Shown piece by piece: positions 25,751-35,694 of a DNA stretch of 64,000 nucleotides. The notes below the pieces were generated by a model. It saw nothing but the letters and a program-made list of their open reading frames with translations. It did not search any database and had not been told where the DNA came from. Position numbers and translations under genes: made by a program. The stretch spans positions 21,307,306 to 21,371,305 of the forward strand of contig NC_135567.1 of assembly GCF_964340395.1 (NCBI RefSeq). The letters are read 5' to 3'. The stretch is from Glandiceps talaboti (Eukaryota; Hemichordata; Enteropneusta; Spengelidae). Numbering within the stretch: position 1 is the stretch's first letter; every line of letters begins with the position of its first letter.

Positions 25751-26821
25751 CTATACCCCTAAACACTTGGTTACAGATAAACACTCAGAAATGGTATCAT
25801 GAATGTAGCCATCTTTGGCCGTTGATGAACGCCACCTACCGTGCTGCATCAGCTGGCGAGATGAAATTCCTGCCTGAGCAGCTGTTGTAGCACCCCCACT
25901 ACGAAAGGAATGGGTTCCAAATACTGAAACATCATCAACTACTAAACTCAATTTCTGTTTAACTAATTCTCTAACTCTAGTGTAACTGAGATGCTTATCC
26001 TTATGAATCAAAGAAACTGAGTGTTTTGAAACAAACAATGGTCTAAAAATAAATTGATGTGACTCACTTGAAATGCCTGCAAGTGTAAGATATCGCTCAA
26101 GGTAAGCTACAGGACAAGTGGTTTTACCCGACCTAGAAATGTGTATGACATTCCCCTTACTATATTGGTCATTCTTACTTTTCTGAATGACTATAGAAAC
26201 ATGACTGTCAAAAAATGAAACATGTGACCTCTTAATATTAACTACATCACTAAATCTGAGAAAACCAGCGAAAGCTATTAACATCAAACAAATGTCTCTC
26301 ACGTCCTTAAGTGAACTCGAGTCCTTAAAGTGTTCAACAAGTTCAGAAATAACTTCTGTGGTAACTGGCTGTTTTTTGATTACTGGCCTACCAAGCAGAC
26401 GTCTCGCTGACTCGACCAAGTTCTTGACAAAAGGATGTTCCGTAGGTGACGGTAAACCTGCGATTTGATGAGCCCACTGAATGCTATAAAATGCTGACTC
26501 AACAGTTTGTTTGGTACTTCCTGCTGTAAGAGACCCCTGAATCAGATGTGTCAGATACAGTGAAACGTGGCTGGGCTCCGCTGGGATAGCTGTCAAGTTA
26601 TGATCGGAAGCAAACCGTGACCATTTGCTAAATGCATTTGAATAAGCTAACGTTGTTGAGTCTGCTCGTGAGGCCATGGAAAAACTTGGAAGATACTTGG
26701 CTAACTGTAGCAGCGTTGGATCTTCAACCTTGTCAAACTCTGCCCAAATGCCAGTATGGAAAATGCCACTACCTGTGAAATAAAATTCATACAAAAGACA
26801 AATTGAACTGTTGAATACCAT
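25751..26821 (-). CDS. Tyrosine recombinase of the Ngaro-type element
   Basis: A 356-residue frame encoding a phage-integrase-family recombinase that inserts the circular cDNA. The catalytic set is visible: Arg in AGFLRFSDVV, the H-x-x-R of THSFRSGG, His in MQHGRW and the nucleophilic Tyr in KDGYIHD near the C terminus. An N-terminal SAM-like core-binding region precedes it (about residues 45-150). The ATG at 26821 is the first in frame, but a strong splice acceptor (TTTTATTTCACAG|G, about 26774) lies 16 codons inside. The recombinase may therefore be translated from a spliced RNA, with the first codons being intron. Its frame differs from that of the RT gene upstream, and 136 bp separate the two. 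Confidence 0.9.
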   Translation of the reverse strand: MVFNSSICLLYEFYFTGSGIFHTGIWAEFDKVEDPTLLQLAKYLPSFSMASRADSTTLAYSNAFSKWSRFASDHNLTAIPAEPSHVSLYLTHLIQGSLTAGSTKQTVESAFYSIQWAHQIAGLPSPTEHPFVKNLVESARRLLGRPVIKKQPVTTEVISELVEHFKDSSSLKDVRDICLMLIAFAGFLRFSDVVNIKRSHVSFFDSHVSIVIQKSKNDQYSKGNVIHISRSGKTTCPVAYLERYLTLAGISSESHQFIFRPLFVSKHSVSLIHKDKHLSYTRVRELVKQKLSLVVDDVSVFGTHSFRSGGATTAAQAGISSRQLMQHGRWRSSTAKDGYIHDTISECLSVTKCLGV

Positions 26822-26957
26822 TAAACATCATAATTCTATAGAAAAACTTCATTGGTTTTCCTTGACCAAATGTCAATACATCCATACCATGCCATTATTG
26901 GCTATGTAAATGACTACTATGGACAACATATACTTCCTGTTGTCGCTAGAGCCAACA

Positions 26958-29078
26958 TTAGGAAACACAGCTGGGGCACTCCCCAGACTGTGATAAACAG
27001 AAACCATCTCTGTTTGCTCTAGGTGCAGATTCAAAATCTAGCCACAGGGCCAACACCCTGAAATTTAGGATTCTACCTCCAAAAACAGAGTTCCTTGCCT
27101 TTCCAGTCAGGAACAGCACAGGGTCATTACTTGGTAAATCTACCCAGTCATGCACAAATTCTGACAAATGTACCCCGTCAGGGCAAATTAATGGCCAATA
27201 ATAGGCAGATTTCCAAACAGGCAGTATTAGAGCACCTTTGCCTGAACAGAGTTGAAGATGTCTAATTGTCCTCCCAATAAGATAAGTTGGGGGCAATAAC
27301 CAGTTGATATCAGTCCCCCAATTCTGAGTAAAAGCATCCATTGCTGAAGAATTTGGACACCAAAATCTAGAGTTAAAAACAGTACATTTTGCATTGTAAG
27401 ATGATGCAAACCTATCCACAGAAAATGGCCCCCAGAGAACGTTCAGCTGATTAAAATAATTCATATTGAGTGACCAATCAACAGTGTCTACTAACTTACT
27501 GATATAGTCTGCTTTCTCATTAGCTGACCTTGGAATCCATTCAGGATCTACAGATATTCCAGATTGGATGCAGATTGCAAATATACTCAATGCAATGTCT
27601 TGCAACATGGGTTTTCTACTGCCCCGGTTAATTATGCTTACCACATTCTGATTATCTGTAAACCACTTTACAGATTGACCCTTTATAATATCTGCAATAC
27701 TATATAGTACTCTATGTACGGCTTCCAATTCACGCCAAGTAGAACTCTGGCTTGCTTCAAACTGATCCCAATTACCATGCACAATGTCCTTATCATGTTG
27801 AACGATGTATCCACCAAAAGCCTTACCTGAGGCATCAGAGTATGCTACTTTATTGGCTTTTGAACTATTCCATATTGGTCTGCCATTCAACTTACTAATA
27901 TTGTCTTTCCAAAAGACCAATTCATCCCTTGCCTGTTGTGTTAACACAACAAAGCTATTCCAAGAACTCCTAGTATTCATAGCATAATATAAGTGACGAG
28001 TCATAAGCAAGACCACATTACCTACTCCTGATCTCATAGAGATTATTTGCCCGACAATGTGTGCTATCCTATGTACTGCGATTGGCTTGGACAGAGTGTG
28101 AATAAGCGATTTCCCATTTCTCCAATAGTCCAATAAATTCTGGATAGAAGCTAACAAACGAACAATCCTGTCAGTAGTGACTGAAATCTCACCTTTGCAC
28201 ATATCGATGTCATTGCCAAGCCATGTTATTCTAGGCACTGGCTCCCATTGGCATTTTTGCTCACTGGTAACAAACCCAAACTTGGACAGATCAGACTTAA
28301 CCTCTCTGGAAATTTGAGAAGCTTTGTCCAGTGATCTGCCCGCCCCCAGACCGTCGTCAATATAGATGACCATTGACTTACCTTCCCCTCGCCATTTAGC
28401 AACAACTGGTCGGAGCAATTTAGTGAAAATGTAAGGCCCCGTAGAAAGCCCAAATGGTAAAACACAAAAAATAAAAAATCTCCTACCTTCCGGAAATTCC
28501 CATGAAAAACCTAGAAATTTCCTATGCTGTGGGAAAATCTCCACGTGATGATATCCTGATTTCAAATCGAAATTAAATAGAAAATCCCCAGGCTTGATCA
28601 ATTCTTTTGCCACTCTTAAATCCTCGCACTTGAATCTATTTTTAAACAAGTGTAGATTTACCAACCGTAAATCGAGTATAAGCCTACTCTTACCTGCTTT
28701 ATTAATCGAGACCGACAAGGGGTTACAGACATATGGCCTGTCTTTCACTTCTTCTATTGCCCCCGTTTCTAATAAATCTCGAATAGCCCCCATTACAAAG
28801 GTTTTATTTGCCAATGCTGAGGCATTATTAAACTTGAACATGGGAGGTGGCAGTGATAACAACGGCAATTTGTAACCAAATTCAATCAACTCCACTATGG
28901 GTTTGGGCGCGTGTTCCCGCCAAAAATCGATACAACGTAGCAAATTTCCCCTGACACGAACCGGGGTTGCCTTTACAGAAATATCAGGATTTGATGCAAT
29001 AATTGGAATTAAATCATCAACAAAGACATCAGAATCCAAATCGGAAAAATTACCTTCCCCATAAGACGAAAATTCCAC
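26958..29078 (-). CDS. Reverse transcriptase / RNase H of the Ngaro-type element
   Basis: A frame of about 706 residues; the listed start is an alternative GTG. RT motifs run in order: FNFDLKSGYHHVEI (catalytic Asp), LPFGLSTGPYIFTKLLRP, MVIYIDDGLGAG (paired Asp). RNase H follows with VAYSDASGKAFGGYI, TWRELEAVHRVL and WFTDNQNVVSI. There is no convincing ATG at the beginning. The frame is open without a stop back to the TGA that ends gag (29133-29135) and is in the same frame as gag. It is therefore probably translated as a gag-RT fusion by readthrough of that TGA, or from a spliced RNA. Confidence 0.9.
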   Translation of the reverse strand: MEFSSYGEGNFSDLDSDVFVDDLIPIIASNPDISVKATPVRVRGNLLRCIDFWREHAPKPIVELIEFGYKLPLLSLPPPMFKFNNASALANKTFVMGAIRDLLETGAIEEVKDRPYVCNPLSVSINKAGKSRLILDLRLVNLHLFKNRFKCEDLRVAKELIKPGDFLFNFDLKSGYHHVEIFPQHRKFLGFSWEFPEGRRFFIFCVLPFGLSTGPYIFTKLLRPVVAKWRGEGKSMVIYIDDGLGAGRSLDKASQISREVKSDLSKFGFVTSEQKCQWEPVPRITWLGNDIDMCKGEISVTTDRIVRLLASIQNLLDYWRNGKSLIHTLSKPIAVHRIAHIVGQIISMRSGVGNVVLLMTRHLYYAMNTRSSWNSFVVLTQQARDELVFWKDNISKLNGRPIWNSSKANKVAYSDASGKAFGGYIVQHDKDIVHGNWDQFEASQSSTWRELEAVHRVLYSIADIIKGQSVKWFTDNQNVVSIINRGSRKPMLQDIALSIFAICIQSGISVDPEWIPRSANEKADYISKLVDTVDWSLNMNYFNQLNVLWGPFSVDRFASSYNAKCTVFNSRFWCPNSSAMDAFTQNWGTDINWLLPPTYLIGRTIRHLQLCSGKGALILPVWKSAYYWPLICPDGVHLSEFVHDWVDLPSNDPVLFLTGKARNSVFGGRILNFRVLALWLDFESAPRANRDGFCLSQSGECPSCVS

Positions 29079-29127
29079 TTCCCCATTAGAAACTTCGAAA
29101 ATATGGGAAGGAATTATACTTAACTTT

Positions 29128-29135
29128 TGTAGTCA
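29128..29135 (-). promoter_or_regulatory. Candidate leaky stop codon UGA-CUA between gag and RT
   Basis: The gag stop reads TGA CTA CAA on the minus strand. UGA followed by CUA is an established efficient readthrough context in several viral and some animal genes. The next frame is in phase and has no good start codon of its own. Confidence 0.6.
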
Positions 29136-29882
29136 TGCATTCCCGCCAACATTTGAGTTGGCGCCTACACTAGCAGTTGCTGTATATCTGCATTCAGATC
29201 GAAAGTGCCCAGCTTTTCCGCATGAAAAGCAAACTCCGGGTCTTGGGCCACCACCAGGGCGTTGTCCTCCACTTCTTGATACACTACTAATACTATCCTG
29301 TTGGGTATTTCCGCCTATGGACTTATTAAAGTTTTGGCCAGGGCGAAATTGTGTTTTCTTCTTCTTATCCTTCTGTTTTCTGCTGGCTCGCATCTCCGCC
29401 TTCCATATACGTTTCTCGTCGTCACTATCGTCGGCAAGTTCGTGAGCCTGATATTCTAGAGCTGTCCCCCATCCAAATTCGGACCCGTCCGCCAGAAGAA
29501 TTAGTTTTTGACGTTGATCAATAATTTCGATACCTTCGTCGAGCTTCTTTTTGGCGTCATCTAGTTTCTTGAAATCGATATTTGATTTGGCTTCTTGCAG
29601 ACCGTCTCTGACTTTCATATTGTGTTTAAACTGATCTTCGTTGGCCTTTCTTTTGAACTTTGGTGCCTCCGAGTATTTCACCCTTTTGATTTCGGTCAAC
29701 TGCTCCCTGTTCGCAGCCTCCTGGGTTGTTTGTAACTCCCGCTTCATCAAAGACATCTTGTCAGTCACGAGTTGGTTAATCGAAGTCAGCAATTGGTTGT
29801 TGTTTGCCTGGATAATCTGATGTAGATCCAGTGTAGAGTTGTTAGTAGCCTCAGCAGGCTGCCTGGTTTCCGATTCGGCCAT
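29133..29882 (-). CDS. Gag-like protein of the Ngaro-type element
   Basis: A 249-residue protein starting at ATG 29882; the upstream in-frame extension is hydrophobic and lies mostly in the terminal repeat. The middle is charged and probably helical (RVKYSEAPKFKRKANED and after). The C terminus is Gly/Arg-rich with one CCHC zinc knuckle, CFSCGKAGHFRSEC, typical of nucleic-acid-binding Gag. The stop is TGA followed by CTA, and the RT frame continues in the same phase. Confidence 0.85.
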   Translation of the reverse strand: MAESETRQPAEATNNSTLDLHQIIQANNNQLLTSINQLVTDKMSLMKRELQTTQEAANREQLTEIKRVKYSEAPKFKRKANEDQFKHNMKVRDGLQEAKSNIDFKKLDDAKKKLDEGIEIIDQRQKLILLADGSEFGWGTALEYQAHELADDSDDEKRIWKAEMRASRKQKDKKKKTQFRPGQNFNKSIGGNTQQDSISSVSRSGGQRPGGGPRPGVCFSCGKAGHFRSECRYTATASVGANSNVGGNA

Positions 29883-29933
29883 GTTTAGGTCCCAAAATAG
29901 CAAGAACGTGCAGAAAAGGTTGAAAATTGTACG

Positions 29934-30092
29934 GCATAAAAATTTACATGTGTCAATGACCAAGGTAACGTGTAGACTGAACATACCCAAACTTTACTGT
30001 CAATCAAACACACGTGATATGCCATCACAGCGCCCTCACAATACACCAAAACAATAATTTCTCCCTATACGATGTAACTTGAGAAATTACAA
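29934..30092 (-). repeat. Ngaro split direct repeat, 159-bp outer copy
   Basis: The 5' terminus of the element in its own orientation, the same length as the inner copy at 25449-25607. The Gypsy LTR resumes at 30093. Confidence 0.93.
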
Positions 30093-30648
30093 TACTGTAC
30101 CGTTGCATTTGAATAGGTGGACCACACTTAGTGAACTGATCGTCCTTGTATTAGTCCGTCGCCTATCTTAGTATCTAGCCTAGTCAGGGTGAGTGAAATG
30201 TATATTTTCCATGTATTATTACAGTAATTCTGTTGTATTCCCACTGAACTATTTTTAGTATGTATTTTATATGATAGTAATTGAGATGCTGTACGGAGTC
30301 ATTGCATGCTATTTGAGCACTTGTATACGCGTAGTTACAGTTCATTTGCATATTGCGTCTCCATGACGTCAGACTTGTGTAGCAATTTTCTCTGCGTACT
30401 ACTGTTTAATTTGTAGCATGTTTACTTTGCTTGTGTACTATTTATTGACACCTAGTCGAGTCATGAGTCATTGTATTGCACTGATACAAATGTTTATTTA
30501 TCTTTTTCAATAGGTTTTATTTTTACCCTGTTTTAGTTTATGGCTCAGTCCCATGTACTATTCATGTAACCAGGAATCCGGAAATAAAAAGAGCTTGGAT
30601 TTGAACTCAATAACATTGTGTTGCTGTCTTCAATTATCCTGTGTCACA
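30093..30648 (+). repeat. Gypsy 5' LTR, right piece
   Basis: Continues the LTR from TACTGTACCGTTGCATTTG to CCTGTGTCACA, matching 37448-38003. It contains an AATAAA signal in GGAAATAAAAAGAGC and a CRE-like TGACGTCA. Confidence 0.95.
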
Positions 30649-30668
30649 TTTGGCGTAGTCGGCAGGAT
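30649..30668 (+). other. Candidate Gypsy primer-binding site
   Basis: TTTGGCGTAGTCGGCAGGAT directly follows the LTR. Starting at TGG, it could pair with a tRNA 3' CCA end; the cognate tRNA is not identified. The same bases also resemble a pol III A-box. Confidence 0.5.
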
Positions 30669-31349
30669 TTCCGGTTATTATTCCACCTGGGATGTCCATG
30701 CGAGCCCTACCATAAACCCTGACTGTACTGGTAGATGTTTATTCAGCATTCCAGCATCGAAAGAAGTTTCCAGTTTATGCTCGTGCTGATGCAGTGTTTT
30801 GGCAGAAGACACATCAGTTTGAGGAGACAGAAAAGAAAAGAAAACTCTTAAAGTGGACACTGTTGACAATATTGACTATTTCTTTATTAGATAAAGTGGA
30901 CCCTTATAGTCTGAGTCATTTACTTTAGAGTGACAAATATTCTGTGTATCCTTTTGATGAAGTCTGTCGATAACATGAATGTATACTGAATTTTACTATT
31001 CAGAGTGTATGTAATATTACCATATGTCGGTGATTATCTGTATGTAAACTACTGGTACCCTTCCCATTGCATACTTAGTGTTGCATACACTGTTGTTAAG
31101 GCTGTGCACGACCAATGTTCATCTTGTATATTGAGAATGTGTATCCTTTGTGTAAGCTACTATTACTAGTACCTAAGATTGTATGCTGTGTGTACATTAG
31201 TTTTTCATGTCATGCTTGAATTTACAGCTATTATATGGTATCACTATATGTTTTATGGTAATCACATGAACTTTATAGTGGTTTAAGATTATCAGTTGTA
31301 TAAGCCTACTGTACTGTGCTCTCATTGTGTTGTTCCTGATACAGACATA
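30669..31349 (+). other. Gypsy untranslated leader
   Basis: About 680 bp between the primer-binding region and the gag ATG, without a significant reading frame. Confidence 0.6.
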
Positions 31350-32417
31350 ATGATCTCTGAAGAAGAAATTGCAGACTTGCGAAGTGAGATAGCTCGTTTA
31401 AAGTCAGTTGTTGAGAACAAAGAACATGAAACACAACAGGCATTAGCTGATACAAAGTCTGCTGAGAAAGAGATAAAGCGAATGATTGATAAACAAAGAT
31501 CATCTCTTGATAAGGCTAGTGTGAGTAATACTGAGCATACTACTGGAAAAACGGTATATTTGACCCCCAGTAGGAAACTTGATAGGTTCCAGGGTAAACC
31601 AGAGAGCTCCAGTGACTTATCATTGAATGACTGGATTGAAGATGCCAAAGCTGTAATTTCATCTAGGTGTTTGAATGAAAGTGAACAAGCTGCTTTCCTG
31701 ATTGAACATCTTGCTGGCAAAGCTCGTCGAGAAATACTAGGTCGAGGAAGCGAAGTAACTACAGACCCGAAAAAGATATTTTCTGTATTGGTAAGAGTGT
31801 TTGGTGATGGTGATAGCTTACCCCAGTTGCAACAACGTTTCTATGCGTACAAACAGACTGAGAGTGAAGACCTTGTTGCATGCTCATTAGAACTAGTCAA
31901 CTTGTATGATCGTATGGTGCAACTGGATGGAACTTATAAGCCTGGTAGAGAAGCCCAATTGAAGAACCGCTTAGCTGAAGCTGTTCGTGATGAAGTCCTA
32001 CAGATGGAGTTTCGACGACTAAATGTTGATCGACCTAGTCTGTCTTTCTTTGACGCACGTGATCACATCATTCAGCTGATGGGACAAAAGAAGTCTCAAA
32101 AGTCTCGACGTGAAGCTGCTGTGCGTGAAGTTACAGTTGATAATAATGTTCATGACCTGATTGCGAAACAGAATGAGCAGATAGCAACACAGCAGAAGCA
32201 GATAGAATCACTCATCTCAATCATGCAGAACAAGTCAAGCAAGTCATTCATCAATGGAGCTGCTAAACGACAGACCGTATCCAGAGATGGTAAGCGTCGT
32301 TGTTGGACTTGTAACTCAACGGATCATTTTCAGAGGTCTTGTCCTGAGAAGAAACCTCAGAGTGAAACCTCAAGGAATATGTCGCTACCTGAACCCCAAA
32401 CTCAGCCTTTAAACTAG
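31350..32417 (+). CDS. Gypsy Gag
   Basis: A 355-residue frame from ATG 31350. An N-terminal coiled coil (about residues 1-50, EEEIADLRSEIARLKSVVE) precedes a retrotransposon capsid region (about 70-270) with FQGKPESSSDLSLNDWIEDA. A single zinc knuckle (CWTCNSTDHFQRSC, residues about 318-331) closes the protein. Gag packages element RNA. The stop TAG at 32415 is directly preceded by TTTAAAC, so a share of ribosomes should shift by -1 into pol. Confidence 0.9.
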   Translation: MISEEEIADLRSEIARLKSVVENKEHETQQALADTKSAEKEIKRMIDKQRSSLDKASVSNTEHTTGKTVYLTPSRKLDRFQGKPESSSDLSLNDWIEDAKAVISSRCLNESEQAAFLIEHLAGKARREILGRGSEVTTDPKKIFSVLVRVFGDGDSLPQLQQRFYAYKQTESEDLVACSLELVNLYDRMVQLDGTYKPGREAQLKNRLAEAVRDEVLQMEFRRLNVDRPSLSFFDARDHIIQLMGQKKSQKSRREAAVREVTVDNNVHDLIAKQNEQIATQQKQIESLISIMQNKSSKSFINGAAKRQTVSRDGKRRCWTCNSTDHFQRSCPEKKPQSETSRNMSLPEPQTQPLN

Positions 32418-35400
32418 TTCAGTCTACTGCCGAGAGCCGGGTTGTAGACGAATCTATTGTTGATGGAGGCTCCGTTATACATAGAGCTGTTGGAGATTGT
32501 CCTGAGGCTGTTGTCAAGTTAGGACATGCTGAAATTGGATGCCTGATCGACACTGGTGCAGAAGTGTCAACAGTGACCGAACATTTCTTCAAAGAGCACC
32601 TAGCTCAAGAGGGAGAGTTGATAGATGTCACTTCATTCATCCAGATTTCTGCATCACAAGGCTTGGAGATCCCCTATATCGGATATGTTGAGCTTCCAGT
32701 CACTGTATTAAATCAAACCTTTCATAATTTAGGATTTTTAGTTGTACGTGATCCTGTCAACACCCCTGTTGAGGCGCGTAAAAAGAGGATACCAGGTGTA
32801 CTTGGGTCTAATGTGTTCAGAGATATAAGGAGAGCACTGGTAGACAAGTATGGTGATAATTACGTAGAGGAGGTGTCGAAGTCATTGGGAGCTGCAGATC
32901 TCAGATTTCTTCATGTTTTAGAGGTTTATAAGACAACAGTTACGAACCAGGAGACAGTTGTGACAGTGCCACATGTCAGACCTGTTCGAGTTGCTGGTAG
33001 AAAACCTGTGTTACTTCCTGCTCGTTCTATCAAGGTAATTGGAGGTTCGGTTCAACCTGCTGTGAGAGGACATACTTACCATGCACTACTGGAGAGACAT
33101 GTAGCAAGTGTTGCAGAATTACAGAATGGTGTTACTGTTGGTGCAGCATATGTTTCTGTAGATGACACTGGTAGAGTCCCTATTCAGGTAGCCAACTTCA
33201 GTGATACTGCTGTTTACCTGTCCCCACGTACTCCAATTGGTGTCATTAAGGCTGCTTCCACAGAGCCGACTATCAAGTTTTGTACTGTTAACGAGAACGA
33301 AGTACAAGTTCAGAAAATGACAACTACTAATATGGCCACTCCAGTTGTGAAAAACATTGTTTCTAGAATGGATGTGGGTGATATCAGTGAGACTCAACGA
33401 GATGAACTACATAGAGTGATTGATAAATATGAGTCAGCTTTTAGCAAAGACGAAGATGACATTGGTTATTGTGATCTTGTACAACATAGGATTGTCACTA
33501 TTGATGATCGACCAGTAAAAGTACCCCATCGTAGAGTGCCACCACATCAATGGGATGAAGTCAGAGAGTATATTCGCAAATCCTTGGAGCGTGGAATAAT
33601 CAGAGAGTCTTCTAGTCCCTTTGCCTCACCAATAGTCTTAGTTCGCAAGAAAGATGGCAAGTTACGACTTTGTGTGGATTATCGTTCATTGAATGCGAAA
33701 ACCCACAAAGATGCATACCCTTTACCAAGGATAGAGGAGGCATTGGATGCACTGAAAGGAGCTAAGTACTTTTGTAGCCTTGACCTTGCGCATGGTTTTA
33801 ATCAGATTCCCGTTGCCAAGGAAGATATTGAGAAGACTGCTTTCCGGACTGGCACTGGTGGATTGTACGAGTACACAAGAATGCCATTCGGGCTTTGTAA
33901 TGCCCCGGCAACCTTTATGAGAATAATGGACAAAGCGTTTGGAGATTTGAATTTTCAGATTCTCCTGATCTACTTAGATGATATTCTAGTGTTTGGGTCT
34001 ACGTTCGAAGAAACCTTAAACAGACTTGATATAGTCCTGTCCCGTCTAGCCAACCTCAACCTCAAGGTCAAGCCTGAGAAGTGTCAGCTTTTCCGTAGCA
34101 AAGTTCATTACTTGGGACATTTGGTTACTAGCAATGGAACTTCACCTGACCCTGAGAAGATACGTGCTGTGGAGGATTGGCCTAGACCAGAGACTGAGCG
34201 TGAACTTCGTGGATTTCTTGGTCTTTCTGGATACTACAGGAGATTTGTGCCAGGGTATGCTAGTATTGCAGCACCACTCCACAAGTTATTGACCAAACCC
34301 ACTGAAGTTAAGAACAGTAAGAAGAAAGTAAAAAAGAGATCTACCAAGGAATGGTCATACAACCGCAATATCAGAGAGCGTTGGGACCAGTCATGTGAAG
34401 AGTCATTCAACTCACTGAAACATGCCTTGACATCTGCACCTGTATTAGGATATCCAGATTTCACACAACCATTCATTCTGGAGACTGACGCAAGTTTCCA
34501 AGGTTTGGGAGCTATACTTTCCCAGAAACAAGATGACAAGATTGTTGTTCTTGGATATGCAAGTAGAAGCTTGAAACCAAATGAAAGGAACATGCAGAAC
34601 TACTCCAGTATGAAGTTAGAACTTCTAGCATTGAAATGGGCGATCACTCAAAAGTATCGTGATATCTTAATTGGTACAGAGTTTGTAGTATACACAGACA
34701 ACAACCCTTTGAGCTACCTGCAATCATCAGCGAAGTTGGGAGCAACTGAAACGAGATGGGCAGCAGAGCTTGCACAGTTTACATTTACTATTAAATACCG
34801 ATCTGGTAGGAGTAACAGAAATGCTGATGCACTTAGCAGAAAGATTAGCCATGGTGATGAGCCTAGATCTGTGAGACTGGAGGAGACTAAGAGTGACTGT
34901 CTTACTAATCACATTCCAGATGTTTCTGCTGGTACGCCTTTACCCTACTCTGTCTGTACACAGATGCAAGAAATGACTACAGATGCGCTATTACAGGAGG
35001 TACATACAAGATCTAGTAAGATTGAACCAAAGACAATTTCAACCTTTCCTTCTATCTCTAAAGAAGACCTTGCAAAGATGCAAATGGCAGATGATAGCAT
35101 CAGTAGACTATGGTATTACTGGAAAACCAAACATCCTCCTACTAATCGCCAACTCATGAAAGAATCCAAGCCTGTACGTAAACTGCTTCGCTGTTGGGGA
35201 AGAGTTAGAGAAGACAGTGGTGTTCTGTACCGTATTGTGCATGAAGCTGGACAGGAAGTAAAGCAATTAATACTGCCTAGTAACCTTAGGAGTAAAGTGT
35301 TGTATGCTGTGCATGATCAAGTTGGACACCAAGGTGCTGAGAAGACTACAGCTCTTCTGAGGAGCAGAAGTTACTGGCCTGGAATGGTTTCTGATGTAAC

Positions 35401-35694
35401 CGAGTATTGTTGTAATTGTCAGCGCTGTACTTTAGCCAAAGCTGGGAAGAAACTTCACCCTACCATGGGATCATTGATTGCTACCAAGCCACTAGAAGTA
35501 CTGGCTATAGACTTTACAGTTCTAGAACCTGGCACCAATGGTATCGAGAATGTTTTGGTTCTCACAGATGTATTCACCAAGTTTACCCAAGCAATTCCTA
35601 CTCGTGACCAAAAAGCAACCACTGTAGCACGTGTGTTGGTTCGTGACTGGTTTGTTCGATTTGGAGTGCCTCAGAGGATACACAGTGATCAAGG
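32393..35694 (+). CDS. Gypsy Pol: protease, RT, RNase H, integrase (up to a break)
   Basis: An open frame of about 1100 codons with no ATG of its own, overlapping the gag end by 25 bp. Order: aspartic protease (CLIDTGAEVS), reverse transcriptase (CSLDLAHGFNQIPV, MPFGLCNAPATF, LLIYLDDILVFG), RNase H (LETDASFQGLGAILSQ, VVYTDNNPLSYL), then integrase with its HHCC zinc finger (VGHQGAEKT ... CCNCQRC) and the first two catalytic Asp regions (LAIDFTVLE, RIHSDQG). Immediately after the second, near 35694, the conserved integrase pattern moves to another frame. The frame listed here then runs on into unrelated residues until 35968. This looks like loss of one base. The downstream part is annotated separately. 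Confidence 0.9.
32408..32414 (+). promoter_or_regulatory. -1 ribosomal frameshift heptamer TTTAAAC
   Basis: In the gag frame it reads T TTA AAC followed by TAG, an exact X XXY YYZ slippery site. The pol frame is open from 32393 and lies at -1 relative to gag, so the position and direction are what a gag-pol frameshift needs. I did not fold the downstream RNA. Confidence 0.75.

Larger units (their letters stand above)
25070..30092 (-). mobile_element. Ngaro/DIRS-type tyrosine-recombinase retrotransposon
   Basis: A 5,023-bp element on the minus strand, inserted in the Gypsy 5' LTR without a visible target duplication, as expected for recombinase-mediated integration. In its own orientation it has a terminal repeat (159 bp), gag, RT/RNase H, tyrosine recombinase, then the internal pair of repeats and the other terminal repeat. 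No methyltransferase domain is seen, and the repeats are split direct repeats rather than inverted. Both points favour Ngaro or PAT-like elements over classical DIRS1. All three genes and all catalytic motifs appear intact, and the repeat pairs are equal in length, so the copy is young. Confidence 0.92.

Noticed and set aside
30553-30789. Small gene across the 5' LTR end
   Set aside because: LTR sequence read into the untranslated leader; the same start codon is in the 3' LTR.
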